From: JACCTU01 sp963700495
Lineage (GTDB): Bacteria > Actinomycetota > Thermoleophilia > Gaiellales > Gaiellaceae
Assembly (NCBI GenBank): GCA_963700495.1
Contig: CAVOXT010000005.1
Location: 248,001-312,000, forward strand
Length of the DNA stretch: 64,000 nucleotides
Direction of reading: 5' to 3'
Shown here in pieces: positions 54,881 through 63,454 of the stretch (position 1 is its first letter; the number at the start of each line of letters is the position of its first letter). The notes under the pieces were generated by a model. That model did no database searches, was not told where the DNA came from, and was given only the letters and a program-made list of their open reading frames with translations. A program made the translations under genes and the position numbers.

Positions 54881-54938
54881 GCGGCTCTTACCAAAGGCCG
54901 CTCGAGAGCGACCCTATCACCCGGCCTCGCTAGCTTTC

Positions 54939-55175
54939 CTAAAGCGGTGGGCGGCGCTGCTCGGCGTCCCACGTCTCGAAGCGCCCGCGGGCCGTGCCGA
55001 GGTACGTGACGAGCTGCTCGTCGAACGAGTCGACCTCGGCGCGCAGCAGGAAGAGCCGGTAGTCGAGCCGCCGCTCCTCGTCGCACTCGTGCTGGTCCCG
55101 CTCGGTGCGCGCGACCGCGGCGCCGCACTGGGCGCACGGCATGAAGCTCGGGCCTGAGAGGAAGTAGCTGAACAT
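54939..55175 (-). CDS. Small zinc-finger-like protein
   Basis: 78 residues. MPCAQCGAAVART with C-x2-C, then HEC about 12 residues on, a likely zinc site; the rest is helical (DYRLFLLRAEVDSFDEQLVT). Start uncertain between 55175 and ATG 55142 (MPCAQC). Unknown function. Confidence 0.55.
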   Translation of the reverse strand: MFSYFLSGPSFMPCAQCGAAVARTERDQHECDEERRLDYRLFLLRAEVDSFDEQLVTYLGTARGRFETWDAEQRRPPL

Positions 55176-55224
55176 TCGCCTGGTTCGTGAACGACGCGAA
55201 CCGGCGGGCGGATACGGCTGTGCG

Positions 55225-56359
55225 TCAGAGACCGAGGTGCCGCGCGATGACCATCCGCTGCACCTCGTTCGTGCCCTCGCCGATCTCGAGGATCTTCTGG
55301 TCGCGGAAGAGCCTGGAGATCGCCGACTCCTCCATGAACCCGTAGCCGCCGTGGATCTGGAGGGCCGCGTTCGCCGCGCGGTTCGAGAGCAGTCCGGTGA
55401 AGAGCTTCGCCATCGCGGCCTCTCGCGCGAACGGCCTGCTCTGGTCCTTCAGCCAGGCCGCCTTGTAGACGAGCGCGCGGCCGGCTTCGATCTCGGTCGC
55501 CATGTCGGCGAGCGCGAACTGCACCGCCTGGAACCGAGCGATCGGCTTGCCGAACTGCTCGCGCTCGTTCGCGTAGGCATACGCGAGGTCGTAGGCACCC
55601 TGTGCGAGGCCGACGCCCATCGCAGCGACCGAGATGCGCCCGCCGTCAAGGATCTCGAGGAACTGCTTGAAGCCCTCGCCGCGCGGGCCGAGCAGGTTGC
55701 CCTCCGGCACCGCGGCGTTCTCGAACGAGAGCTCGCGCGTGTCCGAGGCGCGCCAGCCGAGCTTCTTCATCGGCGCCGCGATCTCGTAGCCGGGCGTGCC
55801 GTTCGGAACGACGATGTTCGAGATCTCGTCCTCACCCGTGCGGGCGGTGATGGTGACGCAGGAGGTGATGTCCGTCCCCGCGTTCGTGATGAACATCTTC
55901 GAGCCGTTGATCACCCACCGACCGTCCTCGAGCTCCGCGGTCGTGCGCGTGTTGCCCGCGTCCGAGCCCGCGCCGGCCTCGGTCAGCCCGAACGCGGCGA
56001 GCCTGCGACCGGATGCGAGATCCGGCAACCACTCCAGCCGCTGCTCCTCGGATCCGTAGTAGTAGATCGGGAGCGTCCCGAGCGAATGATGTGCGGCGAC
56101 CGTGATCGCGACCGACGAGTCGATCCGCGTCAGCTCCTCGACCGCGATCGCGTACGAGACCGTGTCGGCGCCGCCGCCGCCGTACTTCTCGGGAATCGTC
56201 ATCCCCATCAGCCCGAGCTCTGCCAGCTCGGCGACGAGCTCGTACGGGAAGCGACGCCTCGCGGTCGAGCTCCTCGGCGGCCGGCGCGACGCGCTGCTCC
56301 GAGAACTCGCGAACCGTCTGCCGGACGAGCTCGTGCTCCTGCGTCAGGTCCAGGTTCAC
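55225..56359 (-). CDS. Acyl-CoA dehydrogenase (frame break)
   Basis: About 378 codons. N-terminal domain MNLDLTQEHELVRQTVREFS; after a +1 shift near 56250-56258 it continues GLMGMTIPEKYGGGGADTVS, AFGLTEAGAGSDAGNT (flavin/substrate site), the C-terminal helical domain with GGRISVAAMGVGLAQGAYDL, and the catalytic-base region LQIHGGYGFMEESAISRLFRD. FAD enzyme of beta-oxidation or branched-chain acyl-CoA breakdown; the EE(S) after GGYGF fits short/branched-chain types. Length is one over a multiple of three. GTG overlaps the aminopeptidase stop (GTGA). Confidence 0.9.
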
Positions 56360-57828
56360 TGAGCCAGCCGTTCCGCCAGCTCGACGATCAGCCGGACCCC
56401 GTACCCGGTGCCGCCGTGCTGCGTGAGGAAGTCACCGCGCGAACGGTCGAGGAAACCGGGGCCGGCCATGTCGACGTGAGCCCATGGACCCTCGCCGACG
56501 AACTCGCGCAGGAACTCCGCTGCGAGTGCCGGCGAGCCCTGCCGCAGAGTCGACGCGTTCTTCAGGTCTGCGAAGTGCGAGTCGACGTAGCGCCGGTACC
56601 GCGGGTGCAGAGGCAGGCGCCACAGGTGGTCGCCCGAGGACGCCGCCGCCGCGAGCACCTCGTCGCTCCAGTCGTCGTCGTTCGCGAACATGCCGGCGTA
56701 GAGGTCGCCGAGCGCCAGCTCCATCGCGCCGGTCAAGGTGGCGACGTCGAGGAGATGCGTCGCGCCCTGCTGTCGCGCATACCAGAGCGCGTCTGCGAGG
56801 ACGAGCCGCCCCTCGGCGTCGGTGTTGACGATCTCGATCGTCTTGCCGTTCATCGCGCGGACGATGTCGCCCGGGCGGAACGCACCGCCGCCGGGCATGT
56901 TCTCGGCCGCCGCGACGACCGCGAGCACCCGCAGCGGGACGCCCAGGTCCGCGATCGCTCCGACGGCGGCGATCACCGCTGCGCCGCCGGCCATGTCGCC
57001 CTTCATCGCCTGCATGTCCTGCGCCGGCTTGAGCGAGATCCCGCCGGTGTCGAACGTGATCGCCTTGCCGACGAGCCCGAGCGTCAGGTCGTCGCGCGCC
57101 CCTTCGGGCTCCCAGCGCATCACGATCAGCCGCGGCTCGTTCGCGCTCCCCGTCGCAACGGCCGCAAACGCGCCCATCCCGAGCCGGTCGATCTCGGCCG
57201 GCCCGAGCGCCTCGACCTTCAGACCCTCGAGCCCGAACTCCGACGCGCGTGCCGCCAGATCCTCGGGCGCGAGCTCGTTCGGCGGAGCGTTGGCGAGATC
57301 ACGTGCCCGTTCGATCCACAACGCGACGCGCCCGGCGCGCTGGGCGGCCGCCTCGACCTCGGGGTCGTCGGCACCTGCGATCACGATCCGCTCGATCGGC
57401 TTCGCGCCGCCGTCGTCGTTCGACTTCCAGCGGCCGGGGCTGTACGCGCCGTACGCGATCCCCTCGACGGCGGCGCGGGCCTGCTCCGTCTGGGAGATCG
57501 GGAGGGATGGGTCGACGAGCCACCCGATCGATCCGCCGAAGCTCCGCGCAGCACGCGCGACGGCCGCCGCCGCAGTCCGGATCGCGTCCGCATCCGGCTC
57601 CCGACCGATCCCCGCCGCCGCGACCCGTTCTGCCTTCAGCTCTCCGTTCAGGTGCAGGACGACGGTCGAGCCTGCCTCCCCGCTGAGCTCGCCGCTCTCG
57701 ACGATCCGCTCCAGGCGCGCCCGGATCCGCTCGTCGAGGCGCGAGACGTCCGCCGGCTCGCCCACCGGCACGCCCAGCATGTCGACCTCGAGCTCGCCGG
57801 GCTCGGTGGCGCTCACCTCCACTCGCAT
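56356..57828 (-). CDS. pepA: Leucyl aminopeptidase (M17)
   Basis: 490 residues. M17 zinc aminopeptidase: GLVGKAITFDTGGISLKPA (metal-binding Lys and Asp), MKGDMAGGAAVIAAV, and the signature NTDAEGRLVLADAL. N-terminal macro-like domain present. Removes N-terminal residues from peptides in the cytoplasm; hexameric in known members. ATG 57828 is chosen as the first start with family-like sequence. First gene of a two-gene operon with the acyl-CoA dehydrogenase. Confidence 0.92.
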   Translation of the reverse strand: MRVEVSATEPGELEVDMLGVPVGEPADVSRLDERIRARLERIVESGELSGEAGSTVVLHLNGELKAERVAAAGIGREPDADAIRTAAAAVARAARSFGGSIGWLVDPSLPISQTEQARAAVEGIAYGAYSPGRWKSNDDGGAKPIERIVIAGADDPEVEAAAQRAGRVALWIERARDLANAPPNELAPEDLAARASEFGLEGLKVEALGPAEIDRLGMGAFAAVATGSANEPRLIVMRWEPEGARDDLTLGLVGKAITFDTGGISLKPAQDMQAMKGDMAGGAAVIAAVGAIADLGVPLRVLAVVAAAENMPGGGAFRPGDIVRAMNGKTIEIVNTDAEGRLVLADALWYARQQGATHLLDVATLTGAMELALGDLYAGMFANDDDWSDEVLAAAASSGDHLWRLPLHPRYRRYVDSHFADLKNASTLRQGSPALAAEFLREFVGEGPWAHVDMAGPGFLDRSRGDFLTQHGGTGYGVRLIVELAERLAQ

Positions 57829-57863
57829 CGCGGGTCGGGATGCTATCCGACGCACTCGGCATG

Positions 57864-57869
57864 TACGCT
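57864..57869 (+). promoter_or_regulatory. -10 box of SCP2 gene
   Basis: TACGCT, 6 bases before ATG 57876. Confidence 0.45.
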
Positions 57870-57875
57870 CGCGCC

Positions 57876-58178
57876 ATGAGCGCGAAAGCATTCTTCGACG
57901 GCCTGGAGGCCCGCGCCGATCCGTCCAAGACGGCCGGCGTGAGCAACTCCTATTTCTTCGACATCGAGGGCGAGGGCCAGTGGACGGTCGACGTCCGGGA
58001 CGGCACCATTTCGGTCAAGGAGGGCGGCGGTGAGGCCGACGTCGTGATCACGACCTCGGGCGACGACTTCGCCAAGATCGTCGCGGGCGAGATGAACCCG
58101 ACCACCGCGTACATGAGCGGCAAGCTCAAGATCAAGGGTGACATGGGCGCCGCGATGAAGCTCCAGACGCTCTTCTGA
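57876..58178 (+). CDS. SCP2 sterol-carrier-like protein
   Basis: 100 residues, one SCP2 domain: NSYFFDIEGEGQWTVDVRDG, ISVKEGGGEADVVITTSGDD, MNPTTAYMSGKLKIKGDMGA. Binds lipids or acyl chains in a hydrophobic tunnel; in this setting likely a fatty-acyl-CoA carrier. Its stop overlaps the presumed CTG start of the ureohydrolase (CTGA). Confidence 0.9.
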   Translation: MSAKAFFDGLEARADPSKTAGVSNSYFFDIEGEGQWTVDVRDGTISVKEGGGEADVVITTSGDDFAKIVAGEMNPTTAYMSGKLKIKGDMGAAMKLQTLF

Positions 58179-59143
58179 GCCCGATCGACCCCCTCGAGCG
58201 GTGGGAGCCGCTCGGCGACAAGCCGGACTACGCGGGGCTGCTCACGTTCGGGGCGGCCCCGTACACGCAGGATCCTGCCGACCTGGAGGCCTTCGACGTC
58301 GCGATCGTGGGCGCGCCGACGGACGACCTCGTGTCGGACCGTCCCGGGACGCGCTTCGCGCCACGTGCGATTCGCGCGGCCGGCTGCCCTCCCGGGCCGC
58401 ATCTCGAGGCGAAGGTCGACGCGTTCCGTGCGCTTCGCATCGTCGACTACGGCGACGCGCCGGTGATCCCGGCGGATCCGGAGCGCTCGTACGCTGCGAT
58501 CGAGCGAACCGTCGGCGAGGTCGTAGAGGCCGGCGTCCTGCCGGTCGTGCTCGGCGGCGACCACTCGATCACCGAGGCGAACGTGCGGGCGGTCGCGGCA
58601 CGCCGTGGGCCTGTCGGGCTGCTCCACTTCGACACGCACGCCGACACCGGCACCGAGGTCTTCGGCGTGGAGCGCTCGCACGGGACGCCGATGTACCGGC
58701 TCGTCGAGGCGGGGCACGTGGACCCGCTGCGCTACGTGCAGATCGGGCTGCGCGGCTACTGGCCGGGTGAGCCGGAGTTCGCGTGGCAGGCCGAACGCGG
58801 GATCAAGAGCTTCTTCATGCACGACGTGCGCGACCGCGGCATCCGCGCCGTCGTCGAGGACTCGCTTCGCGTGCTTGGCTCGGGGCCGGTGTTCGTGACG
58901 GTGGACATCGACGTTCTCGACCCGGCGTTCGCGCCCGGCACGGGGACGCCGGAGCCCGGTGGGCTGACGACCGTCGAGCTGCTCTGGGCCGTTCGGGAGG
59001 CGGCGTCACGGCTCGACGTCGTCGGTGCCGACCTCGTCGAGATCATCCCGACGGCGACCGGCTCGGCCGACATCACGGCCCTCGCCGGCGACCGGATCGT
59101 GCGCGAGCTGCTCACCGGCGTCGCCTTGAAGCGCGCCGTCTAG
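58175..59143 (+). CDS. Ureohydrolase (agmatinase/arginase family)
   Basis: 322 residues. Manganese ligands: GGDHS, FDTHADTG, DIDVLDPAFAPGTGTPEPG; also VGAPTDDLVSDRPGTRFAP and SHGTPMYRLVE. Family members split agmatine, guanidinobutyrate or similar guanidino compounds to urea. Similarity begins well before the first standard start (GTG 58307), and no ATG/GTG/TTG exists in the open frame upstream; CTG 58175, overlapping the SCP2 stop as CTGA, is the likely start (reading SPIDPLERWEPLGDKPDYAG). Confidence 0.87.
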   Translation: MSPIDPLERWEPLGDKPDYAGLLTFGAAPYTQDPADLEAFDVAIVGAPTDDLVSDRPGTRFAPRAIRAAGCPPGPHLEAKVDAFRALRIVDYGDAPVIPADPERSYAAIERTVGEVVEAGVLPVVLGGDHSITEANVRAVAARRGPVGLLHFDTHADTGTEVFGVERSHGTPMYRLVEAGHVDPLRYVQIGLRGYWPGEPEFAWQAERGIKSFFMHDVRDRGIRAVVEDSLRVLGSGPVFVTVDIDVLDPAFAPGTGTPEPGGLTTVELLWAVREAASRLDVVGADLVEIIPTATGSADITALAGDRIVRELLTGVALKRAV

Positions 59144-59146
59144 CGC

Positions 59147-60766
59147 TCACTCCTCGAGCTCGACGAGGAGCGCGCCGCCTGCGACCCGGTCGCCCTCCTT
59201 GACGTGGACGGCACGCACGGTCGCCTCGTACGGCGACACGACCGGCGTCTCCATCTTCATCGCCTCGAGCACGAGCAGCGTCTGCCGTTGAGCGACCTTG
59301 TCGCCCGGTGCGACCGCGACGCGAATCACCGTGCCCGGCATGGGTGCGGTCAGCGCGCTCTGCTCACTGCCCGGCGCTCGGTGGTCGTGCGACGCGACAT
59401 CGACGTCCGGTGGCGCCTGCGGGCCCGGGGCGGCGAGGTTGAGGCGCCAGCCCCGGCTCCAGGCTCGGTCGGGCGCGCGCGGAGGCGGCTCCGAGAGCGG
59501 CGGGTTCTCCACCAGGAACGCGGTGGTGGTGTGCCCGGCGCGGAGGTTCGGATGCCCGACGAGCCACCGCAGGAAGGGCAGGTTCGTGACGACGCCCTCG
59601 ACCTCGGTCTCCGCGAGCGCGCGCGCGAGCTTCGCGAGTGCCTCGTCGCGCGTCTCGCCGTGCGCGATCAGCTTCGCGATCATCGGGTCGTACGCGAGCG
59701 CGACCTCGTCGCCCTGCTCGACGCCCGCGTCGACGCGGATTCCGTCGGGCAGCCGCAGACGGTCGAACGTCCCGCCCTGGGGGAGGAACGTGCGCGGGTC
59801 CTCCGCGTAGAGCCGCACCTCGACCGCGTGGCCAAGTAACAGACTGTTACTTGCTGAGAGCGGGTCGCCCTGCGCGATCCGCAGCTGCTCCTCGACGAGG
59901 TCGACGCCCGTGACGAGCTCGGTGACGGGATGCTCCACCTGGATGCGGCCGTTCAGCTCGAGGAACCAGAAGTCGCGCCCGTCGAGCATGAACTCCGCGG
60001 TGCCGGCGCTCCGATAGCCGATCGCACGGGCGAAGGCGACGGCCGCCTCGCCCATCCGCACCCGCAGGACCGGGTCGAGAGCGGGGGAGGGAGACTCCTC
60101 GAGCACCTTCTGATGACGGCGCTGGACCGAGCACTCGCGCTCGCCCAGCGAGACGACGTTGCCGTGCGCGTCGGCGAGGAGCTGGATCTCGACGTGCCGC
60201 GGCCGTTCGACGTAGCGCTCGGCGAAGACCGTCCCGTCGCCGAAGGCCGCTGCGGCCTCGCGGCCCGCTGCCGCGCGAGCCTCCTCCAGCTCGCTGGGGT
60301 CGCGCACGATGCGCATCCCACGCCCGCCGCCGCCTGCAGCGGCCTTGAGGATGAGTGGGAACCCGAGCTCCGCGGGGTCGCCGCTGTCGACGACCGGGAC
60401 GCCCGCCTCGCGTGCGATCTGCTTCGAGCGAAGCTTGTCGCCCGCCGCCTCGAGGGCCTCCGGGGGCGGGCCGACCCAGACCAGGCCGGCCGCTTCGACT
60501 GCGCGTGCGAAGTCGGCACTCTCGGCGAGGAAGCCGTAGCCCGGATGGACCGCATCGGCGCCGGCCCGGCGGGCCGCGCGCACGTGCTCCTCCGCGGAGA
60601 GGTACGACGAGATTCCGACAAGTTCGCCGGCCGACCGGGCGTGGAGCGAGCCGGTGTCGTCCGGGGCCGCTACGGCCACGGTGTCGATCCCGAGTCCCTC
60701 GCAGGCGCGGAACACGCGCAGGGCGATCTCGCCGCGGTTGGCCACGAGCAGCTTCCGGATCGCCAT
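59147..60766 (-). CDS. Acyl-CoA carboxylase alpha subunit (biotin carboxylase + BCCP)
   Basis: 539 residues. Biotin carboxylase: KLLVANRGEIALRVFRACEG, ATP-grasp loop KAAAGGGGRGMRIV, FLELNGRIQVEHPVTELVTG, and a short middle part, then the biotinyl domain with biotin-Lys in VLEAMKMETPVVSPYE. Shorter than usual (580-660) in the linker. A P1 palindrome (59833-59853) replaces the normally conserved stretch just before GHAVEVRLYAEDP, giving ASNSLLLGH. The beta (carboxyltransferase) subunit is not in the window; acetyl- or propionyl-CoA is the probable substrate. Confidence 0.92.
   Translation of the reverse strand: MAIRKLLVANRGEIALRVFRACEGLGIDTVAVAAPDDTGSLHARSAGELVGISSYLSAEEHVRAARRAGADAVHPGYGFLAESADFARAVEAAGLVWVGPPPEALEAAGDKLRSKQIAREAGVPVVDSGDPAELGFPLILKAAAGGGGRGMRIVRDPSELEEARAAAGREAAAAFGDGTVFAERYVERPRHVEIQLLADAHGNVVSLGERECSVQRRHQKVLEESPSPALDPVLRVRMGEAAVAFARAIGYRSAGTAEFMLDGRDFWFLELNGRIQVEHPVTELVTGVDLVEEQLRIAQGDPLSASNSLLLGHAVEVRLYAEDPRTFLPQGGTFDRLRLPDGIRVDAGVEQGDEVALAYDPMIAKLIAHGETRDEALAKLARALAETEVEGVVTNLPFLRWLVGHPNLRAGHTTTAFLVENPPLSEPPPRAPDRAWSRGWRLNLAAPGPQAPPDVDVASHDHRAPGSEQSALTAPMPGTVIRVAVAPGDKVAQRQTLLVLEAMKMETPVVSPYEATVRAVHVKEGDRVAGGALLVELEE
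59833..59853 (-). repeat. 21-bp palindromic element, family P1, copy 2
   Basis: Same perfect palindrome as at 28687-28707 (centre base T on the gene's strand), inside the carboxylase gene and in the same reading phase as in trmH. Confidence 0.9.
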
Positions 60767-60789
60767 CGGGCCGGAAGCTTAGGCGCCTC

Positions 60790-61095
60790 CTAGATCGATC
60801 CGCGCCAGACGAGGACGAGCAGTGCGACCGCGGTCGCTCCCGCGACCGTCAGGACCACGAGGTTCACCATGAGCGCCACCGTCAGCGACCGCGAAGACGC
60901 GAGCGGGGAGCCGCCGTTTCGGTGCTCTCCTTCGACCGCGTCGGAGACTGCGGCGGTGATGAACTGGTTCAGGCTGATCCGCTCGAGCTCCGCCTTGCGC
61001 GCCACCTCGGCGTGAAGCTCCGGGGGCATACGAAGAAGAAGCCTCCCGCTATAGGTTGGCTTCGACTCTTCGGCGCGTTTTGCCGCGTGCGCCAT
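60790..61095 (-). CDS. Ribbon-helix-helix protein with membrane anchor
   Basis: 101 residues. HicB/Arc-type ribbon-helix-helix: GRLLLRMPPELHAEVARKAE, LERISLNQFITAAVSDAV, followed by a C-terminal membrane helix (LTVALMVNLVVLTVAGATAV). A DNA-binding or protein-binding RHH tethered to the membrane is unusual; there is no toxin gene next to it. ATG 61095 is chosen because TACACT lies 7 bases upstream. Overlaps the end of the sigma gene by 47 bases in another frame. Confidence 0.7.
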   Translation of the reverse strand: MAHAAKRAEESKPTYSGRLLLRMPPELHAEVARKAELERISLNQFITAAVSDAVEGEHRNGGSPLASSRSLTVALMVNLVVLTVAGATAVALLVLVWRGSI

Positions 61096-61861
61096 GCGCA
61101 TCAGTGTATGAGTTTGACGCTGGTAGCACAATCCTCGAAACGCGTTTCGACGCGGGCGCGACGTGCTCGGCACGGCGGCGAAGCGTTTGGAGGGAGCGGT
61201 CGAGGAGCCGCGACACGTGGATTTGCGAGATGCCGACCTCGCGGGCGATCTCGCGCTGGCTGAGGTCGCCGTAGAAGCGCAGGGTCACGATTCGGCGCTC
61301 ACGGGGGTCGAGCGTGTCGAGGCAGGACTCGACGAAGAGACGATCGTCGCTCTCCGCATACGGGTCACCCGCGCGGACGGTCTCGTCCTCGAGCGGGACC
61401 GTCGAGCTCGTCCGCTCCAGGTCTGCGGCAGCCGCCGCCTCCGCAGTCGAGGCGCCGACGGCATCTGCTAGCTCGCCGAGCGAGACGCGGCCTCCGAGCT
61501 CTCGCCGCAGCCTCCGCAGGCGCCCGTTCAGCTCGTGCAGCCGGCGGGGGGGACGCACTGCCGGCACGGCGTCGCGCAGATGGCGGTGGATCTCGCCTGC
61601 GACGGTCGGTCGAGCGAACGCCGCGAAGTTGACGCCCCGTTCCGGGTCGAAGCGGTCGACCGCCTTGATCAACCCGATCGACCCGACCTGAACGAGCTCG
61701 TCGAAGTCGGTGCCTTCGCGGACGAAGTCGCGAGCGACCGAGCGAACAAGCGGGAGGTAGTCGACGATCAGACGCTCCCGCGTCGTCGCGCGGCCGGCAG
61801 TTTCGCGCAGCTCAGTTGAACGCGAGGTCCGCAGCGCCGCCCCTTCTCCCCCGAAGTTCAA
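61049..61861 (-). CDS. SigB/SigF-type RNA polymerase sigma factor
   Basis: 270 residues from TTG 61861 (a longer TTG start at 61915 is also open). Region 2: LIVDYLPLVRSVARDFVREG, LVQVGSIGLIKAVDRFDPER; region 3: GRVSLGELADAVGASTAEAA; region 4: LDPRERRIVTLRFYGDLSQR, REVGISQIHVSRLLDRSLQTL. The FAAFARPTVAGEIHRHLRD segment marks the sporulation/stress group (SigB/F/G). No anti-sigma/anti-anti-sigma genes are adjacent. Divergent from secreted-protein genes. Confidence 0.9.
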   Translation of the reverse strand: MNFGGEGAALRTSRSTELRETAGRATTRERLIVDYLPLVRSVARDFVREGTDFDELVQVGSIGLIKAVDRFDPERGVNFAAFARPTVAGEIHRHLRDAVPAVRPPRRLHELNGRLRRLRRELGGRVSLGELADAVGASTAEAAAAADLERTSSTVPLEDETVRAGDPYAESDDRLFVESCLDTLDPRERRIVTLRFYGDLSQREIAREVGISQIHVSRLLDRSLQTLRRRAEHVAPASKRVSRIVLPASNSYTDAHGARGKTRRRVEANL

Positions 61862-61956
61862 GCTCGAAATCGACTCTAGCGCTGCGAAATACCAAATGCA
61901 ATGCATGTGACCCAATTTCGTGACTCACTCGCATTGAAGACGGGTATGTAGAAGTT

Positions 61957-63379
61957 ACGAGCACCAGGCTCTGGAAAACGATCGCGGCGGTTGTCGCTCT
62001 CTATTTTTCTTCGGTCGCACCTGCGGCCGCGGCTGAGCTGCCCCCGCTCCCATCCGTCGGCGACGTCACAGCGACGATTCAGCAGATCGCCACGACCACG
62101 GGGGTCGCCCCGCCGACGATGCCGGTGCAGCTCCCGGCGGTCCCCGTCGAGGTCGTCCAACCCCCGCCGGCACCCCAGGCGCCCCCTTCCGAGGCGCCGC
62201 AGGCCCCCACAGCGCCTACGGAAACGCAGTATCAGGCGCCCGAGACGCAGTATCACACCCCTTCCGCAGACCCAGCGCCCGTCGCAGCGGACGCCGCGGC
62301 CGCCGCGGCCCCCGCGGCCCAGCCCGAGACGGCTGACGCACCCGTTGAGGCCGACGCTGCACCCGTCGAGGGGGCCGCTCCGGCGAGTGATACTGCGGCA
62401 TCCGATATCGGCGCAACCAATTCCGATGCCTCGGCGCTTCCGAGCACTTGGATCTGGAACTGGAACTGGAACTGCGACCCGTCCGCACCCTCAGGTCAGG
62501 AGAGTGTCGTGGCGAACGGCACGTGGGTCTGGAACTGGGATTTCAATTGCGCAGCGCCAAATGCAACTGCGGATAGTGGGCAGTATCAAAGTGCGGCGAC
62601 GCAGTATCAGCCGTCGAATACAAACATTTCCATTCGCATAGCGAGTCCAGGTGACAACGGACCGGTGACACAGGTGATCGCAGCGGTCGCACAGGCGACC
62701 GCGAGCGCTGTCAACGAGGTCACCCAGGCCGTTTCGCAGACCGGAGGGCCGACGGTTCCCCCACCGGTGGCAACACCGACACCGCCCGTCGATCCGGCGA
62801 CGACGATCGCAACGGAGCTCGCGAGCGCCGTGTCGGGGATGGTCGCGACGGTTCTCCCGTTGTCGGCGCCGCTCTTACCGAGCCTCACGGTCCCGCTCCC
62901 GCCGCTCACCGGTGGGGGCTTGCCGCTGCCGGCGATCGGGGTGCTGACCGGGCTCGGATTCCCCGAGGTCGCGATCGTCGTGCCGAATTTCGGGAACGTC
63001 CTGCCGATCGCGAAGCCCAAGCCGACGAAGACACGCTCGCCCTCGGCGCCCGCAGCGCTTGCCGCAGGCCGCGACAGGCGCCGGGGTTGCGAGCGTGTGG
63101 GGTGCGTCGTCGGCCCCGGCGCCGAACGCGGTGCGACGCGCCTCCACGGCGCCGCCGCCCACGCGTTCACCTGCGCCGGGGCCGCGGCCCCCCATGCCCG
63201 GGGGCTCCTCGCTCGCAGGCGCCGCCGGTGGAGTGGCCGCCGGTCTCGTCGCGGCGGCGCTGGCGGTCCTCGCAGCTTCCTACCTTTTGGTCCCGCCCTT
63301 CGGAGCGTGGCGCATCCAGACGCCGAGAGCCCGTCGACGGCTCCGGCCGATGGCGCTACCGCTCGAACGCCCGGGTTAG
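61957..63379 (+). CDS. Secreted Pro/Ala-rich protein with W-N motifs (frame break)
   Basis: About 474 codons. Signal peptide (LWKTIAAVVALYFSSVAPAA), a Pro/Ala/Gln-rich stretch, two Trp-Asn blocks each ending in Cys (STWIWNWNWNCDP and GTWVWNWDFNCAAP), the motif SNTNISIRIASPGDNGP shared with the next gene, more Pro-rich sequence, and a C-terminal membrane helix (AAGLVAAALAVLAASYLLVP) with a basic tail. A +1 shift near 63059-63064 precedes that helix. No ATG/GTG/TTG is in phase; ACG 61957, 6 bases after TATGTA, is one option. Probably a cell-surface anchored protein. Confidence 0.65.
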
Positions 63380-63454
63380 CGCGCCGTCTCTGGCAGTGCG
63401 CCGGGCAGCCCCGCCCGGCGTGTCCATCGAGACGGTGACAAAGGAGACACCTAG

